The notes: a model not told the origin generated them from the letters alone. 64,000 nt of DNA from Glandiceps talaboti (GCF_964340395.1 NC_135556.1:587501-651500); one strand, 5' to 3'; positions 22,753-34,340 are shown, numbered from the stretch's first letter. Translations and numbers: made by a program.

Positions 22753-23973
22753 TAATACAGACAGCATTCCTGGAGGTTTGCATTTTGTGACTAAATCATG
22801 AGATTCCCACCTTCTAATACAGACAGTATTTCTGAAAGTTTGCATTTTGTAACTAAATGATGAGATTCCCACCCATCTAATACAGACAGTATTCCTGGAG
22901 GTTTGCATTTTGTGACTAAAATCATGAGATTCCCACCAGTCTAATACAGACAGTATTCCTGAAAGTTTGCATTTTGTGACTAAATCATGAGATTCCCACC
23001 AGTCTAATACAGACAGTATTCCTGAAAGTGTACATTTTGTGACTAAATCATGAGATTCCCACCAGTCTAATACAGACAGTATTCCTGAAAGTGTACATTT
23101 TGTGACTAAATCATGAGATTCCCACCTGTCTAATACAGACAGTATTCCTGAAAGTGTACATTTTGTGACTAAAATCATGAGATTCCCACCAGTCTAATAC
23201 AGACAGTATTCCTGAAAGTTTGCATTTTGTGACTAAATCATGAGATTCCCACCAGTCTAATACAGACAGTATTCCTGAAAGTTTGCATTTTGTGACTAAA
23301 TCATGAGATTCCCACCAGTCTAATACAGACAGTATTCCTGAAAGTGTACATTTTGTGACTAAATCATGAGATTCCCACCAGTCTAATACAGACAGTATTC
23401 CTGAAAGTTTGCATTTTGTGACTAAATCATGAGATTCCCACCAGTCTAATACAGACAGTATTCCTGAAAGTGTACATTTTGTGACTAAATCATGAGATTC
23501 CCACCAGTCTAATACAGACAGTATTCCTTAAAGTGTACATTTTGTGACTAAAATCATGAGATTCCCACCAGTCTAATACAGACAGTATTCCTGAAAGTGT
23601 ACATTTTGTGACTAAATCATGAGATTCCCACCTGTCTAATACAGACAGTATTCCTGAAAGTGTACATTTTGTGACTAAAATCATGAGATTCCCACCAGTC
23701 TAATACAGACAGTATTCCTGAAAGTTTGCATTTTGTGACTAAATCATGAGATTCCCACCAGTCTAATACAGACAGTATTCCTGAAAGTGTACATTTTGTG
23801 ACTAAATCATGAGATTCCCACCAGTCTAATACAGACAGTATTCCTGAAAGTGTACATTTTGTGACTAAATCATGAGATTCCCACCTGTCTAATACAGACA
23901 GTATTCCTGAAAGTGTACATTTTGTGACTAAATCATGAGATTCCCACCAGTCTAATACAGACAGTATTCCTGG
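22753..23973. repeat. 63-bp satellite array
   Basis: About 19 units built from TAATACAGACAGTATTCCTG, AAAGTGTACATTTTGTGAC and TAAATCATGAGATTCCCACC. Some units have one extra A (64 bp). Because 63 is a multiple of three the minus strand is open for up to 147 codons, but the 64-bp units shift the frame, so it is not a gene. It directly follows the 32-bp array. Confidence 0.95.
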
Positions 23974-23974
23974 A

Positions 23975-24420
23975 AATCAAATTTTGGGGAAAATGATTTT
24001 GTACAATTTATGAACTAAGAGATGTGGTTGAATTATATATAATGCACTAGAGAAGTTGAGAAACATGACCTGTATGGAATTTCCAGGATTGTCGAGATGG
24101 GAGAGAATATGTTGTAGGATAAGTAAAACTGCCTCATCTGTACTCCTGTTCTGTCTATACATGTAAGCACATTGATGTGGATCAATGTAGTCGGCTACAT
24201 AAATACTAAGCTGCTTAAGAACTATTCATTCACAAATTTTCATCACCGCAGATGTTAAGGCTACAGGGCGGAGGATGTTCATACACAGAATACTAGCTTT
24301 TTTGGGCACTGGGATGATGCATGACGTTTTCCATATAGCAGGCAGTGAAGTACTTTTAAAGCACATATTAAAGATGATAGAGAATATGTGAGCAAGTGGT
24401 CTTAGCTTGTGACAGTTTGT
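23975..24420 (-). pseudogene. LINE reverse transcriptase fragment
   Basis: Minus-strand reading gives LPAIWKTSCIIPVPKK (about 24330), ILRPVALTSAVMKICE (RT block 1-2), then YRQNRSTDEAVLLILQHIL and FLNFSSALYIIQPHLL (RT block A, where F-x-D-F-S-S-A-F is usual; the aspartate is N here). Frame breaks and the loss of the catalytic Asp show it is dead. The 3' part was replaced by or fused to the 63-bp satellite. The family looks like the CR1/L2/Rex group. Confidence 0.85.
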
Positions 24421-24584
24421 TCATTTATCCATGGATGTGCATGGGAGGGAGACATACAGTCTTGTCCTGGCCATACAGGATTACAAAACACGGACTCTGC
24501 CACCTTATTTATTTGTCTGTCTGCAGTTCATGGGTCGCAACACAATTCTTTGAGTGTAGTCGTTCATCTTGTTTGCAGACCAGA

Positions 24585-24977
24585 AGTTGAAAGATATCCA
24601 GCTGTCAGTAATTCACCAACGTTTAATGTTTGCTCATCATGGCCGATAGTAATGTCATCAATGTAAAGGGCAGCAATTTCTCTCTCTAAATCCCTTATCT
24701 GGTCGTTGAGTACGTGCTCCTCTCGTTTACTGAGTAGTACTTCTTTCTTTTTTAAAAGTTCCTTTTCACTCTTGCAACATTATTTGTGCGCCCAGCTGAT
24801 GATCAGCGATTGTATTTGTAGCCAAAGTCGTTGCAATTTGGGTCCTTTTTTTATCATTTCTTTCTCAAATTTAGTAGTATTGCTAGCATTGCTTGTAGCC
24901 CCTGTTTTTTTCTCACCATTATTACTGTCATAGAACAAGGTGCACATGTATGATGTAAATTGATTGGATTTGTACAT
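24585..24977 (-). pseudogene. Unrecognised coding remnant with coiled-coil character
   Basis: Minus strand 24977-24780 is open (NGEKKTGATSNASNTTKFEK). After a frame break, about 24785-24585 reads EKELLKKKEVLLSKREEHVL then NDQIRDLEREIAALYIDD and LLTAGYLSTSGLQTR, then stop. Charged heptad-like spacing suggests a coiled coil. It lies just upstream of the LINE RT on the same strand, so it may be transposon coding sequence, but I do not recognise the family. Confidence 0.4.
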
Positions 24978-25786
24978 TAAATCAAAGCAAGCATGGAATG
25001 TGTAGAAGGAGTATTTGCCATAGTTCTATCGTACCATATTTCACTTTTAGCTTGTCTCCTTTTAATGCACGTACATGTACAAAACACATACTGCCTACTT
25101 CCCTATTGTTTGGTCAATCATTGCTCTTGGATGAAACTGCCACCTGTGACCAGTATCCAGATTTGTTGAGATATTAAAATACAAAATACCTCATGCACAT
25201 GTAGATCATCTGCCTTGGTGAAAATACATAAAGTTGTTTGTACATGAAATTGTCCTTGAAGTTGATAACTTACAATTTACTAAATGTTTTGTTTTGATTT
25301 ATGATGCATTTGTATCATCATCCTAAGATGACCAAGCAGTTTATAAATGTGTGGTAAAGTTTAGTATGTGTTCATTAATGATATTACCATAATGTACATA
25401 ATTTCATATTCAAAGGCAAGGCTGGACTAGCATACCATATCTCAACAGACAGTTACGTATACTGCAGCTGTATCCTGCAGCTGTGTCTATGTCTAAAGCT
25501 CTTTTTCTGGGGAAGTTTGTTACAGAGAATATGACTTTTTTAGCACCATTTGCTGAAGTTTCGCAATATTTAGTATAAAAAGTATGCAAATAAAACAAAG
25601 CTTATAATAAGGGTAGATTCTCTAACGGGCTTTGATTCTGTTTTTAAAACAACTGTATATTAACACACCTGACAACGCTGACAAGTCATCAGTGAAAATT
25701 TCTGATTCACTTCCAAGTAATTTTTTTGACTGAATAGAAATGTTTCATTACTAAATAATAAAACAGTTACAGTTTGAATATCGCAG
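24978..25786. other. No gene recognised upstream of the first PPEF exon
   Basis: No IQ-motif exon or start region was found. ORF 25410-25598 (minus) has no signature. Confidence 0.4.
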
Positions 25787-25941
25787 GGTCTGAAAACCAA
25801 CAAGAAGAAGATGCGGAGTTGGAGAAACTGACGGACTTCAGCAGCATCAAGCTAGAAGCTACATATGAAGGACCACATATCACCTTTCCTATTAATCTTA
25901 ATTTGATTAAAACTATGATAGATTCATTCAAGAATGGACAT
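25787..25941 (+). CDS. PPEF: PPEF/rdgC-type phosphatase, exon preceding the catalytic domain
   Basis: The exon encodes EDAELEKLTDFSSIKLEATY then EGPHITFPINLNLIKTMIDSF and KNGH (here cut to short pieces). The pattern Y-x-GP-x-I/L-x-FP-L followed by a helix ending F-K is the N-terminal boundary of the PP2A-like catalytic domain in PPEF proteins. The donor is CAT|GTGAGT (phase 0). The acceptor is probably TATCGCAG at 25779-25786 (phase 1), although CAG at 25770-25772 is an alternative. The product binds metals and dephosphorylates Ser/Thr; in flies the rdgC orthologue acts on rhodopsin (family knowledge). Weak pyrimidine tract makes the 5' edge uncertain. Confidence 0.8.
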
Positions 25942-26620
25942 GTGAGTAGTTTCATCTTATGGTTCTTGTTTAGTGTACAAATGTAATAATGTGAAGCATA
26001 TAAACAGGAGTTGGACACACTTTATTTATCCATATGGCAGTACATGTACATTAGATACTGTAGATGTTTATATGTGAAAACATTTATAACAGTACAGTAG
26101 ATAGATGTTTTTATGTGATGATACTGTTGAGGTTGTTTAAATTAAGATATGTTGATGTACAAAGATATGTGCACCAAACACTCTAGTTTGTTAAGGAATG
26201 CATTAAATTACAGTGTAGAGCAAAAATGAATATTGTTCATACTCGTATGCCCCACCAACACATATTAAAACAGGTCATGCATCATGCTTGCAAAATTGGT
26301 TTTGCTTTTCTCCTGAATGATAACTTTTTTCACTCTGTTGACATCGTAACTGTTTGTATTCCGTGCTATCAGTATCTACTAAAAAGAATAATTTTAAGCT
26401 TTCAATCCATTGGTAAAGTACTGACACAACATCTAGATTACCTATGGCATTCTGAACAGCAGGAAGCTTGTTTGTCATATTAAACAAGGGTGTATGGTTA
26501 TACAAGCATATTTCAAAAGTAACAATACTAAAAGTAAAAATTACATTTGCAAATATTTTTGAAAACCTTAGAGCTGTAACTAACTATTTTGTAGAATACA
26601 AATTGATACTTGACTCAATT
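25942..26620. other. PPEF intron sequence, nothing recognised
   Basis: Start of a roughly 5.5 kb intron. ORFs at 26226-26483 and 26275-26505 overlap on opposite strands and lack any signature. Confidence 0.5.
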
Positions 26621-26802
26621 TCTACCGTCTGTAAAATGAGGAAGGTTATATATTAAGGATGAAAAGTCTCTCTGTCTGTCTGTCTGTCTGTCTGTGTTGT
26701 ATCGTTTCCTCAAAAATGGCTGCCTCAATTCAAAGGAAATTAATGAGCTATTTATATTATTTTACATAATTGATGTTTTTCAGTAATTAGGCTATATCTT
26801 AA

Positions 26803-27849
26803 CCCTTAAGATGCCATAGACTTTCCATGCAAATGACCTCCTAGGCCAAGGACTTTTTAGGTTGCACACAGTTGTACACAATGTTTTGATAGTGATCATT
26901 TTACACCAAAACAGGTGGGATATGGTCTCATCTACAAGTATATCAATAATTATGAAATATTGAATTTTAATTTACATGAATGTATGGTCAGTAACTTTAC
27001 AAGAAATTGGGGAAAATTGGTATAAAACACATGTTGGGTAAAATATTTATCATAAAATCAACAAGTACAGTCAGTCGATGTTTACAGTTAATACAAACAA
27101 ATTTACATATACAGGTACTGCATAAATGTAAGTCTATAGATAGCAGCATAACGATACGTCTCACGGACGATTATATCTAACACTTCGTTTGTTAACAAAA
27201 ATCTGACGAAAGACAGCGATGTAGATCCTGCCACATGATCCTGTCGTAACATCTTTATCAGTTCATGTAAACCAACATGTAGGAGTATTCGTACGGCATT
27301 AGCATCTGTGGTTTGTCACCAACAGGATCGCGCGATCGCGGGACTAGCCATTCACAACGCGACGTCAGTCCAAAAGTTGAAGTTATAGGAAGGTTTTTGA
27401 TACGTTCTAGGAGGACAAATTTACTCCCTCAAAAATGTTAAATTCTTCATCATCATTGCTACTACTGTCTAGAAATTGTTGAGCGAAAAAGTCTCTGTCT
27501 TCCGGGTTTACTTCATTCAATATATTAGCATAATGTCGAAGGTCAACATACATCTATAGCGGCCACCATATTAGGCATTGCTAAGTAGGCGCTATTTGCA
27601 TATGTCGGCAAAAAGTTAGAAAAATCAAATACGTGACTGTTTCCCGCCTGAATAATTTAATATTTAATAAGATAACATTGTGTACATCATTACTTATTAT
27701 GGGTATAAGGGTGGGACAGCGATAAACCCATTACAACGTCACTTTATTGACAGCATATGCAAATTACCCTGTTGTCGTTGATATCAACGACGTGGACTAG
27801 AGTGCAGAAGTGCTATGTCGTGGATATCAACGACGCAGCATCACAAGGG
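26803..27849 (-). mobile_element. piggyBac-type element, 1,047 bp, degenerate
   Basis: TTAA flanks it on both sides (26799-26802 and 27850-27853). The ends are CCCTTAAGATGC and, inverted, CCCTTGTGATGC, the CCC-start typical of piggyBac termini. Rep-D sequence on both sides gives the empty site. The interior has transposase remains on the minus strand and, near the right end, two palindromes based on GTCGTTGATATCAACGAC (27774-27791 and a variant about 40 bp later) that may be subterminal binding repeats. Confidence 0.88.
27102..27550 (-). pseudogene. piggyBac transposase N-terminal remnant
   Basis: Minus strand 27550-27408 reads NILNEVNPEDRDFFAQQFLD and SSSNDDEEFNIFEGVNLSS, the acidic N-terminus usual in piggyBac transposases, then a stop. 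Minus 27303-27102 reads SLSFVRFLLTNEVLDIIVRE then TYRYAA, which matches the block F-x-L-F-x-T-x-E-L-x-x-x-I-V-x-E-T-N-x-Y-A at the start of the DDE_Tnp_1_7 domain. The catalytic DDD core is deleted. This confirms the element class independently of its ends. Confidence 0.78.
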
Positions 27850-27948
27850 TTAAGAAGGTACACTTCAAATTCAATATAATTTAATACATACATTGATGAT
27901 AACAAAATGCAACAGTTATTAACAACATTAAAATTATTTTATCATTAT

Positions 27949-28278
27949 TAGTCTCCGCTGGACGAAGTCCTGACGGGGACTTATGGATTGGGGTCCGTCC
28001 GTCCATCCGTCCATCCGTCGCTGTTTCTTGGAAATGCCTGGACCGATTTTTTTCAAACTTGGTACAGGGGCAACATACTATGGCATACATATGCAAGTCA
28101 ATTTGTTTTATGATACGATCCAATATGGCCGCCTAGCAGCCATTTTGTTTGCGAATTTTCCATGTCCAAAGCCATAACTCAGACATGCTTGAACAGAGTA
28201 GTGATATCAAAAACAACCATATGAGGCCAAACAACATTAACCAGGTTTGAAAATGACAACATAAACTGCCAGTTCCTG
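27949..28278 (+). mobile_element. Rep-E copy 2, internally deleted
   Basis: The 5' end TAGTCTCCGCTGGAC..CGGGGAC is followed by GTCC/ATCC repeats and the first core block (ATATGGCCGCCTAGCAGCC). After TGCTTGAACAG it jumps to AGTAGTGATATC and AACATAAACTGCCAGTTCC, near the 3' end, which is then replaced by LINE sequence. Confidence 0.72.
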
Positions 28279-28419
28279 CCAGTTTTCGTATGTTTCCTTG
28301 ACGCTGAAAAGGCGTTCGATAGAGTGAATCACTGGACTCTCTTAAAGAAAATGATTGACAGATCAGTGCCGACCTATATTGTTCGGCTACTTTCAAATTG
28401 GTTTGTAATACAAAGGTTG
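28279..28419 (+). pseudogene. LINE reverse transcriptase fragment joined to Rep-E
   Basis: The frame reads FVCFLDAEKAFDRVNHWTLL and MIDRSVPTYIVRLLSNWF. F-L-D-A-E-K-A-F-D-x-V-x-H is the RT block A with catalytic Asp. The fragment is only 47 codons and begins exactly at CTGCCAG, a word shared with the Rep-E end, so the junction may be microhomology-driven. Confidence 0.85.
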
Positions 28420-30044
28420 ATTGGGGGAATGACAGACAGTTTTGTGGATGCCTTAAAGTGTACACATTTAGATTTTCTAGCATTATAAATGATATCATGA
28501 TCATCAGTTTTGGTGATTTGTTGACAAAAAATGAAAAATTAAGATGACCTTGAATTTTGACTATGACCTTGACCTTGGATCAGGAAGACCATGTGTTCAA
28601 TTATCTGCCCGTCTCCTAAAACCCATGTATAGACATTTCCGTCAAATCTATAGCACTTGGGGACCTTGAGATCTTCAGTATTGTCATATTTTTCATAATT
28701 GCAGATCTTGATATCATTGTCTTGGTAACAGGATTTTGTAATAAACCATTTCCAAATAGGCTTTTGCTGTATTTTTGCTGAAAGACTATATCATTTGCTA
28801 TTTTGTGACTGATTTTCAGCTATAACAACTATTCCTGATGTTAGTTATATAAAACTTTCCGCCAGAGTTTTTAAAAAAAATATAGAAAAAATAAGATGAC
28901 CTTGAATGTTGACTATAACTTTGACCTTTGATCGGAAAGGTCATATGATCAATGAGTTGTCCATCTCCCCAAACATATATAGACATACTTTGTAATAATA
29001 GCACTTCTGGATATGGCGTTATTAATGTTCAGCATCCTTCAAAATAACGTCACTGTTACCATGGAAACTGCCTCCTGTGAGTCTGTGCAAGAGAATCCAG
29101 TTTTCTGATGGCCCAGATATCACTCTAACTTACAAAATATGATGTCAAAAATTGTACTTCAAACCATGTACTAAGGTAACACTTGCTTTAAAGGAGAATT
29201 CCAGACCCAATTTTTTTGGACCTTAAGCGTCCTGACTAACATGTACAATGTATAATTTTTGTATGCTATACCACTCAGTATTGAAACAGTGAACAGTGCA
29301 CGCATATATTCAGAATAGGGAACCTGTGGCTTTGAAATGGTGATGCACAGCTCGATCTTAAACAAAACCCTATCAAGCTGTACTTCATAACTACATGTAC
29401 AATTACAGAAATTTAACTAGCAAATTACAGTCTAAAACCTTTGAAGCAACTAGTAAACTACCGTCTTTAGTATAATTCATCCATAAACGCTACATATGTT
29501 GTAGTATGTATGACCCGATTAATATCCCAAGCCGACAATTAACAGATGGTCTTTCATATACACATGCACTTTTAATATTAGTACTTCCAAATTCCCCAGT
29601 TAAAGAGAAACATTCATTCTTTCTTTTCCACCTGAGACCACTAAAGGAATTCTTTCAGTGGTTATTCTCCACCGACAAACTTTGACCTCCATTGGCTTGG
29701 AACACCCCCATCCACCCACCCACCCACCCACCCACCCTCAAGACACATTTTATTCTGATATGACTGGTATTCTGGGTATATGAACATGTGACAATCGCGT
29801 TTAGTGTTGCTTGTATTGAATCTTTTTATTGTTGTACAATTACGGTAGAGTTGTATGTATTTCTCTTTTATGTGTACGAAAAAAATGGTAGTTTTACGGA
29901 TACAGTAAAATAAACAGTTGATTACGCAATACGCCGACCACTGAATTACAAATTTATGGACTTTATGGCAATGTCTTACAAAATCTTGTGATCAAACTAT
30001 TGTATTATTTACATTCTGTATGTTCTCTTATGATCAAACTCTTA
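28420..30044. other. PPEF intron; no gene seen
   Basis: TTAAGATGACCTTGAATTTT at about 28540 recurs as ATAAGATGACCTTGAATGTT at about 28891 with similar GACCTT(T/G)GATC text, a diverged duplication of about 350 bp. A (CCCA)n run lies at about 29711-29738. Confidence 0.5.
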
Positions 30045-31298
30045 TTTTTACCTCCCGTAAGGGTACAGGAGGTATTAAAATACAAATGTCTGTCTGTGTG
30101 TCTGTGTGTCTGTCTGTCTGTCTGTCTGTGTGTCTGTGTCATCATTTTCTAAAATTCGGCTGGCTCAATTGTAATGAAATTTGGGATATATCGTTCATTG
30201 TTCAAAATACTCATTAAAAGGTAAAAGTTGTAGCAACAAACTTCATAGGACAGGTGTGTATTATTATGGTTGATATATGTATCATATTATACGAAATTTG
30301 AAGCTTGCATTTTTAAGATACAACCTAGTTACCTAAAATCATTAATTATGCAAATTTTTCATTAAAACTAAGCTATATAAAATATTTTATACGACGTACC
30401 TGCTTTATTGTGGTTAACATTATGCACTAATTTGTATTGAAATTAAAGCATGAAGTCTTAAGATATAGCCTAATTACTGAAAATTATTAATTATGCAAAT
30501 TATTCATTAACACTGTAAGGTACATCAACTAACTTTATAGGACATACACAATTTGTTATGGTTAATGTATGTACTGAATTGTATTGATTGAAATTGAAGT
30601 AGGCAGTCGTAAGATATAGCCTAATTACCAAGAATAATTAATTATGCAAATTATTCATTAACACTGAAAGGTACATCAACAAGCTTTACAGGACATGTGC
30701 GATTGTTATTGTTAATGTGTGTACTGAATTATATTGAAATTGAAGTATGTATTCTTATGATATAGCCTAATTACCGAAAATCATTAATTATGCAAATTAT
30801 TCATTAACACTGTATGGTGCATCAACAAACTTGATAGGACATATGTGTTTTCTTATGGTTAACGTATGTACTAAATTATGTTGAATTTGAAGTATGTATT
30901 CTTAAGATATAGCCTAATTACCAAAAATAATTAATTATGCAAATTATTCATTAACGCCGTAAGCTACATCAACGAATTTTATAGGACAAATATATGTTGT
31001 TATGTTGAACGAATATACTAAATTATATTGAAATTGAAGTATGCAGTCTTAAGATATCGATATTGCGTAATTAGTTGATTTCATTAATATGCAAATTTCT
31101 CTAATTAAACATTAACAGATCTGGCTCAAAACCTAATCAGGTCTAGCTATTACCCTAAAGATTATATACATGTATCCCAAATTTCATTACAATTGAGTCA
31201 GCCGATTTTTAGAAAATGATGACACAGACAGACAGACAGACACACAGACACACCTTCCCCTTTTAATACCTCCTGTACACTTACGGGAGGTAAAAATA
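30045..31298. mobile_element. Rep-D, 1.25-kb element with inverted ends and tandem core
   Basis: Both ends read inward TATTTTTACCTCCCGTAAG, then (G/T)GTACAGGAGGTATTAAAA (hairpin CCTCC..GGAGG), a GTCT/GTGT microsatellite and TCATCATTTTCTAAAA. The inverted arms are about 150 bp. The interior is five to six copies of a roughly 150-bp unit with TTAATTATGCAAATTATTC and AAGATATAGCCTAATTACC. Core tandem repeats with a tetranucleotide microsatellite are a known feature of bivalve pearl elements and HINEs. Confidence 0.85.
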
Positions 31299-31415
31299 GG
31301 TGAAACACAAGTGAACACTTTACTATTATACGTTACAGGACAGAAACACTGTCTTTACCAAAAACACACTTATCTTGAATTAAAATAACTTTCAATATTC
31401 TTCTTCTTATCTCAG

Positions 31416-31530
31416 ATGCTGCATGCAAAATATACACTCCAGTTGCTACATGAAGTCAGAAATAAATTGAAATTACTTCCTAATATCAACCAAGCAACTA
31501 CTAATATAGCAAAACAGATCACAGTGTGTG
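31416..31530 (+). CDS. PPEF: PPEF/rdgC-type phosphatase, exon 2 of those seen
   Basis: After TTATCTCAG the exon encodes MLHAKYTLQLLHEVRNKLKL, LPNINQATTNIAKQITVC and the first base of a Gly codon, with donor G|GTAAGT. The block LHA-K/R-Y-x-L-x-LL followed by LPNIN and ITVCGD is diagnostic of PPEF rather than PP1, PP2A or PP5. Length 115 nt, entering in phase 0 and leaving in phase 1, which joins correctly with the exons before and after. The ATG is internal, not a start. Confidence 0.92.
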
Positions 31531-31774
31531 GTAAGTATATAAACTAAGTATTAGATGTATTCCTAGTAATTTCAATTGTATTATGTTGTAAGATTTTAAA
31601 GACCTTGACCTTTGATGTTGATGTTGATGACCTTCATGGTCAAATACAGAATCAAGCTATGTCTACTTGTGTATTGCAGATTCTTTCTGGTATTAAATTA
31701 GCTATTGCTTCTAGGTAACATAGAGCAAATGGAATACAAAACACATGAATTGCTTACAATGCTCATATCACCAT

Positions 31775-32125
31775 TTTTACCTTCTATAAAGAAGGTTTTG
31801 TATTAGGGGTTGAAATGTCTGTGTGTGTGTCTGTATCACCATTTTCTAACAAACGACTGGCTCAATTCAAATGAAATTTTATAGACATGTTCTGTAGGGT
31901 AATGGCAAGAACTGGTTAGGTTTTGGTTAACATTCCGTGAATATTAATGAGCAATTTATGTAATTAATGGTTTTCAGTAATTAGGCTATATCTCAAGAAT
32001 GCACGCTTCAAATTCATTATAACTTGGTACATTCATTTGCAATACCAAAGCGCACCTGTCCTGAAAATATTACTAATGTAGCTTTTAGTTTAAATAAGTT
32101 ATTGGCATATTTTGGTAGGCCACTA
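31775..32125 (+). repeat. Rep-D-like relic
   Basis: TTTTTACCTTCTATAAAGAAGG (hairpin CCTTCT..AGAAGG; shown shortened as CCTTCTATAAAGAAGG), GTCTGTGTGTGTGTCTG, then ACGACTGGCTCAATTCAAAT and TCAGTAATTAGGCTATATC. Only one end is present. Confidence 0.65.
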
Positions 32126-32176
32126 AAAAGGAAACAATAGTTTCTGGTCAGGAAATGTCTAAAGTGGTGCAATTTT

Positions 32177-32700
32177 TAGTCCGGGGACTTATGGATTGGG
32201 TTCCGTCTGTCAGTGCCTCCGTCCGTCCGTCCGTCCGTCCGTCCGCAGCTGTTTCTTGGTGATGCCTTGACCGATTTTTTTCAAACTTGGTACAGGGGAA
32301 ACATACTATGGCATACATATGCATGTCAATTTGTTTTATGATACGATCCAATATGGCCACCTAGCAGTCATTTTGTTTGCGAATTTTCCCTGTCCAAAGC
32401 CATAACTCAGACATGCTTGAACAGATCTCATTCAAAGTTGCAATTAGGACAGTGTTATATGACATACATGTGCACATTCATTGTTGTCGTGATACCATCC
32501 AAAATGACTGCCTGGCAGCCATTTTGTTTGTGAATTTTCCATGTCCAAAGCCATAACTCAGACATGCTTGAACAGATCTCATTCAAAGTTGGTATTAGCA
32601 CAGTGTTCTATGACATACATGTGCATATTCATTGTTGTCGTGATATGATCCAATATGGCTGCCTGGCAGCGATTTTGTTGGCGCAGTTTTCATGTCCAAA
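32177..32700 (+). mobile_element. Rep-E copy 3, 3' truncated
   Basis: The 5' end has lost one hairpin arm (TAGTCCGGGGACTTATGG), then (GTCC)n and three core blocks with ATATGGC(C/T)(A/G)CCT. It stops at TTTTCATGTCCAAAACATGAG without the 3' hairpin. Confidence 0.72.
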
Positions 32701-34340
32701 ACATGAGAAAATAGAAGACCGAGGCGGGGTATTTAAGTGATGCAAACTCACCAAAAACAATTTTTTTTCTTGGCCTTAAAATAGGTTTACAATGGGCGAG
32801 GAGTTCACAAACAGGTGAAATATTTATTATCGTTTCAATTTCATCAGATACCGTATGGACATATCATTTTCAAATTTCACACACTAATGTGCAGATGAAT
32901 AAAGAGCTATCGTATCTTTTCAGATTTTTTATTAGAAGTTTAGGAAGTATTATAGTGCCCTTGAACCGTCTCCTTTTTACCTTGTTCTTTTCGGATTTCT
33001 CTCGATAACAAACTACTGCTGTTTGTTGCAAGGCTTGTATCGTTTATCTAGCTTGGTATCTCAGGAAATAAATACACTCTCACATATTTATCAAGTGTAA
33101 TAATCGACTATCATTTATACCGAAATGTATGTGGTCAAAATATGGAAAATAGACCAATCCTAGCCTACGAAGAAAATTTTGCAACAATGTATCAATATTG
33201 GTGACCTATACATTGACTGCTATATAATTAGTGTACAGTGAAAGTTCAACACTCAACAAAAGCTTTATAACTTTCCCATAGTGATTAAAGGAGTGTGAAA
33301 TAGTCTACATGTACATGTGATGAATAGACAAACCGACCTGTAATCTTGTGGTGAATTAAGTGGGACAGAAGGAAGTGTAACATGCACATGCCAATGGTGG
33401 TGTTAATGCGACAAAAAATGTGTTACAAAGTTGATGAAAGTTGGAAGCAGAAACTTTAGGTTTTGGAGCTGATGGTACGTCTGTCAGTCGAAATAGAAAT
33501 TTAATGTATAAATTACACACTTTACCCAGTGACGAAGTAGGGCAATAATATCACTTGACTGTATTAAACTTGTTAAATTGTTACGATGCTTACCATGAAG
33601 TATGTAAACATTCTGATGTGTACTTATAGCAATGTTATGTGGGTTAATTTTGTTTATTATTTGCCATGGAAACTTGTGTACATATCCTGGCTACATAGGG
33701 GATCACAAAAGTCGAGTGAAGTCGAGGATGGCAAGCTTTCCTGTGTTGAGAATATGAAGCAGGCATTTGAATAACATTTTGACAACTAACTATCATTGGG
33801 ACTTGAAAAAATCACAGATGTAGAGTTAAATTTCTTGCAGAAATCATGAAATTGCAAGACTACCCTTACGGAAGGCATTCAGTTTAAATCTAATGTTCAT
33901 TAGTCACAGAAATAGAATATTGGAAGCTCAATGTCTTTCACTGATGCTTGTTTCAATGAATCATTTGCATAGTTTATGATTTTTAGCACGACTGAACTGA
34001 GTAATGTATATCAATCATTACCATGCAGTCAATGGTTCACACCTAAACGACAACAAACATTTGTCTGGACTTACTAATAAACAACTAGATAATTTGGAAC
34101 TACTCAATGACAACCTAATGTAACATTAAAAAAGTCGGGACTTATCAATTATGACGTACTAACTGCTCGAACTTCGGAGCTTACTCAAAGCCTAGCCAGG
34201 TTGTAATGGTATGGTTGAGGTCATCAAATTGCAAAGAACAATGAAAAACAGCTGAACAACTTCCTGTGGACACGCAAGGAATGGAAACTTTTTCTGAAAC
34301 TAGTTCTACTACCTACTCATCACAGCCAGTATGGATGACA
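32701..34340. other. PPEF intron; no gene seen
   Basis: No exon or known repeat except short Rep-D-like text at about 33850-33900 (CCCTTACGGAAGGCATTCAG) and a stub of Rep-A-like TTTTTAGCACGACTGAACTG at about 33981. ORF 33586-33774 has no signature. Confidence 0.45.

Larger units (their letters stand above)
26621..27945 (+). repeat. Rep-D-like copy split by a piggyBac insertion
   Basis: Left piece 26621-26798 has GAGGAAGGTTATATATTAAGG, written as GAGGAAGGTTATATATTAAG, then a GTCT microsatellite and TCAGTAATTAGGCTATATC. Right piece 27854-27945 continues GAAGGTACACTTCAAATTC. The copy at 31775-32125 shows the uninterrupted order (GGCTATATCTCAAGAATGC). Confidence 0.7.

Noticed and set aside
22735-23178. 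147-codon minus-strand ORF
   Set aside because: It is the translation of the 63-bp satellite; 64-bp units shift the frame and there is no start, splice or family signal.
21057-23973. CRISPR-like regular repeats
   Set aside because: Units are contiguous with no unique spacers, and the DNA is animal; these are satellites.
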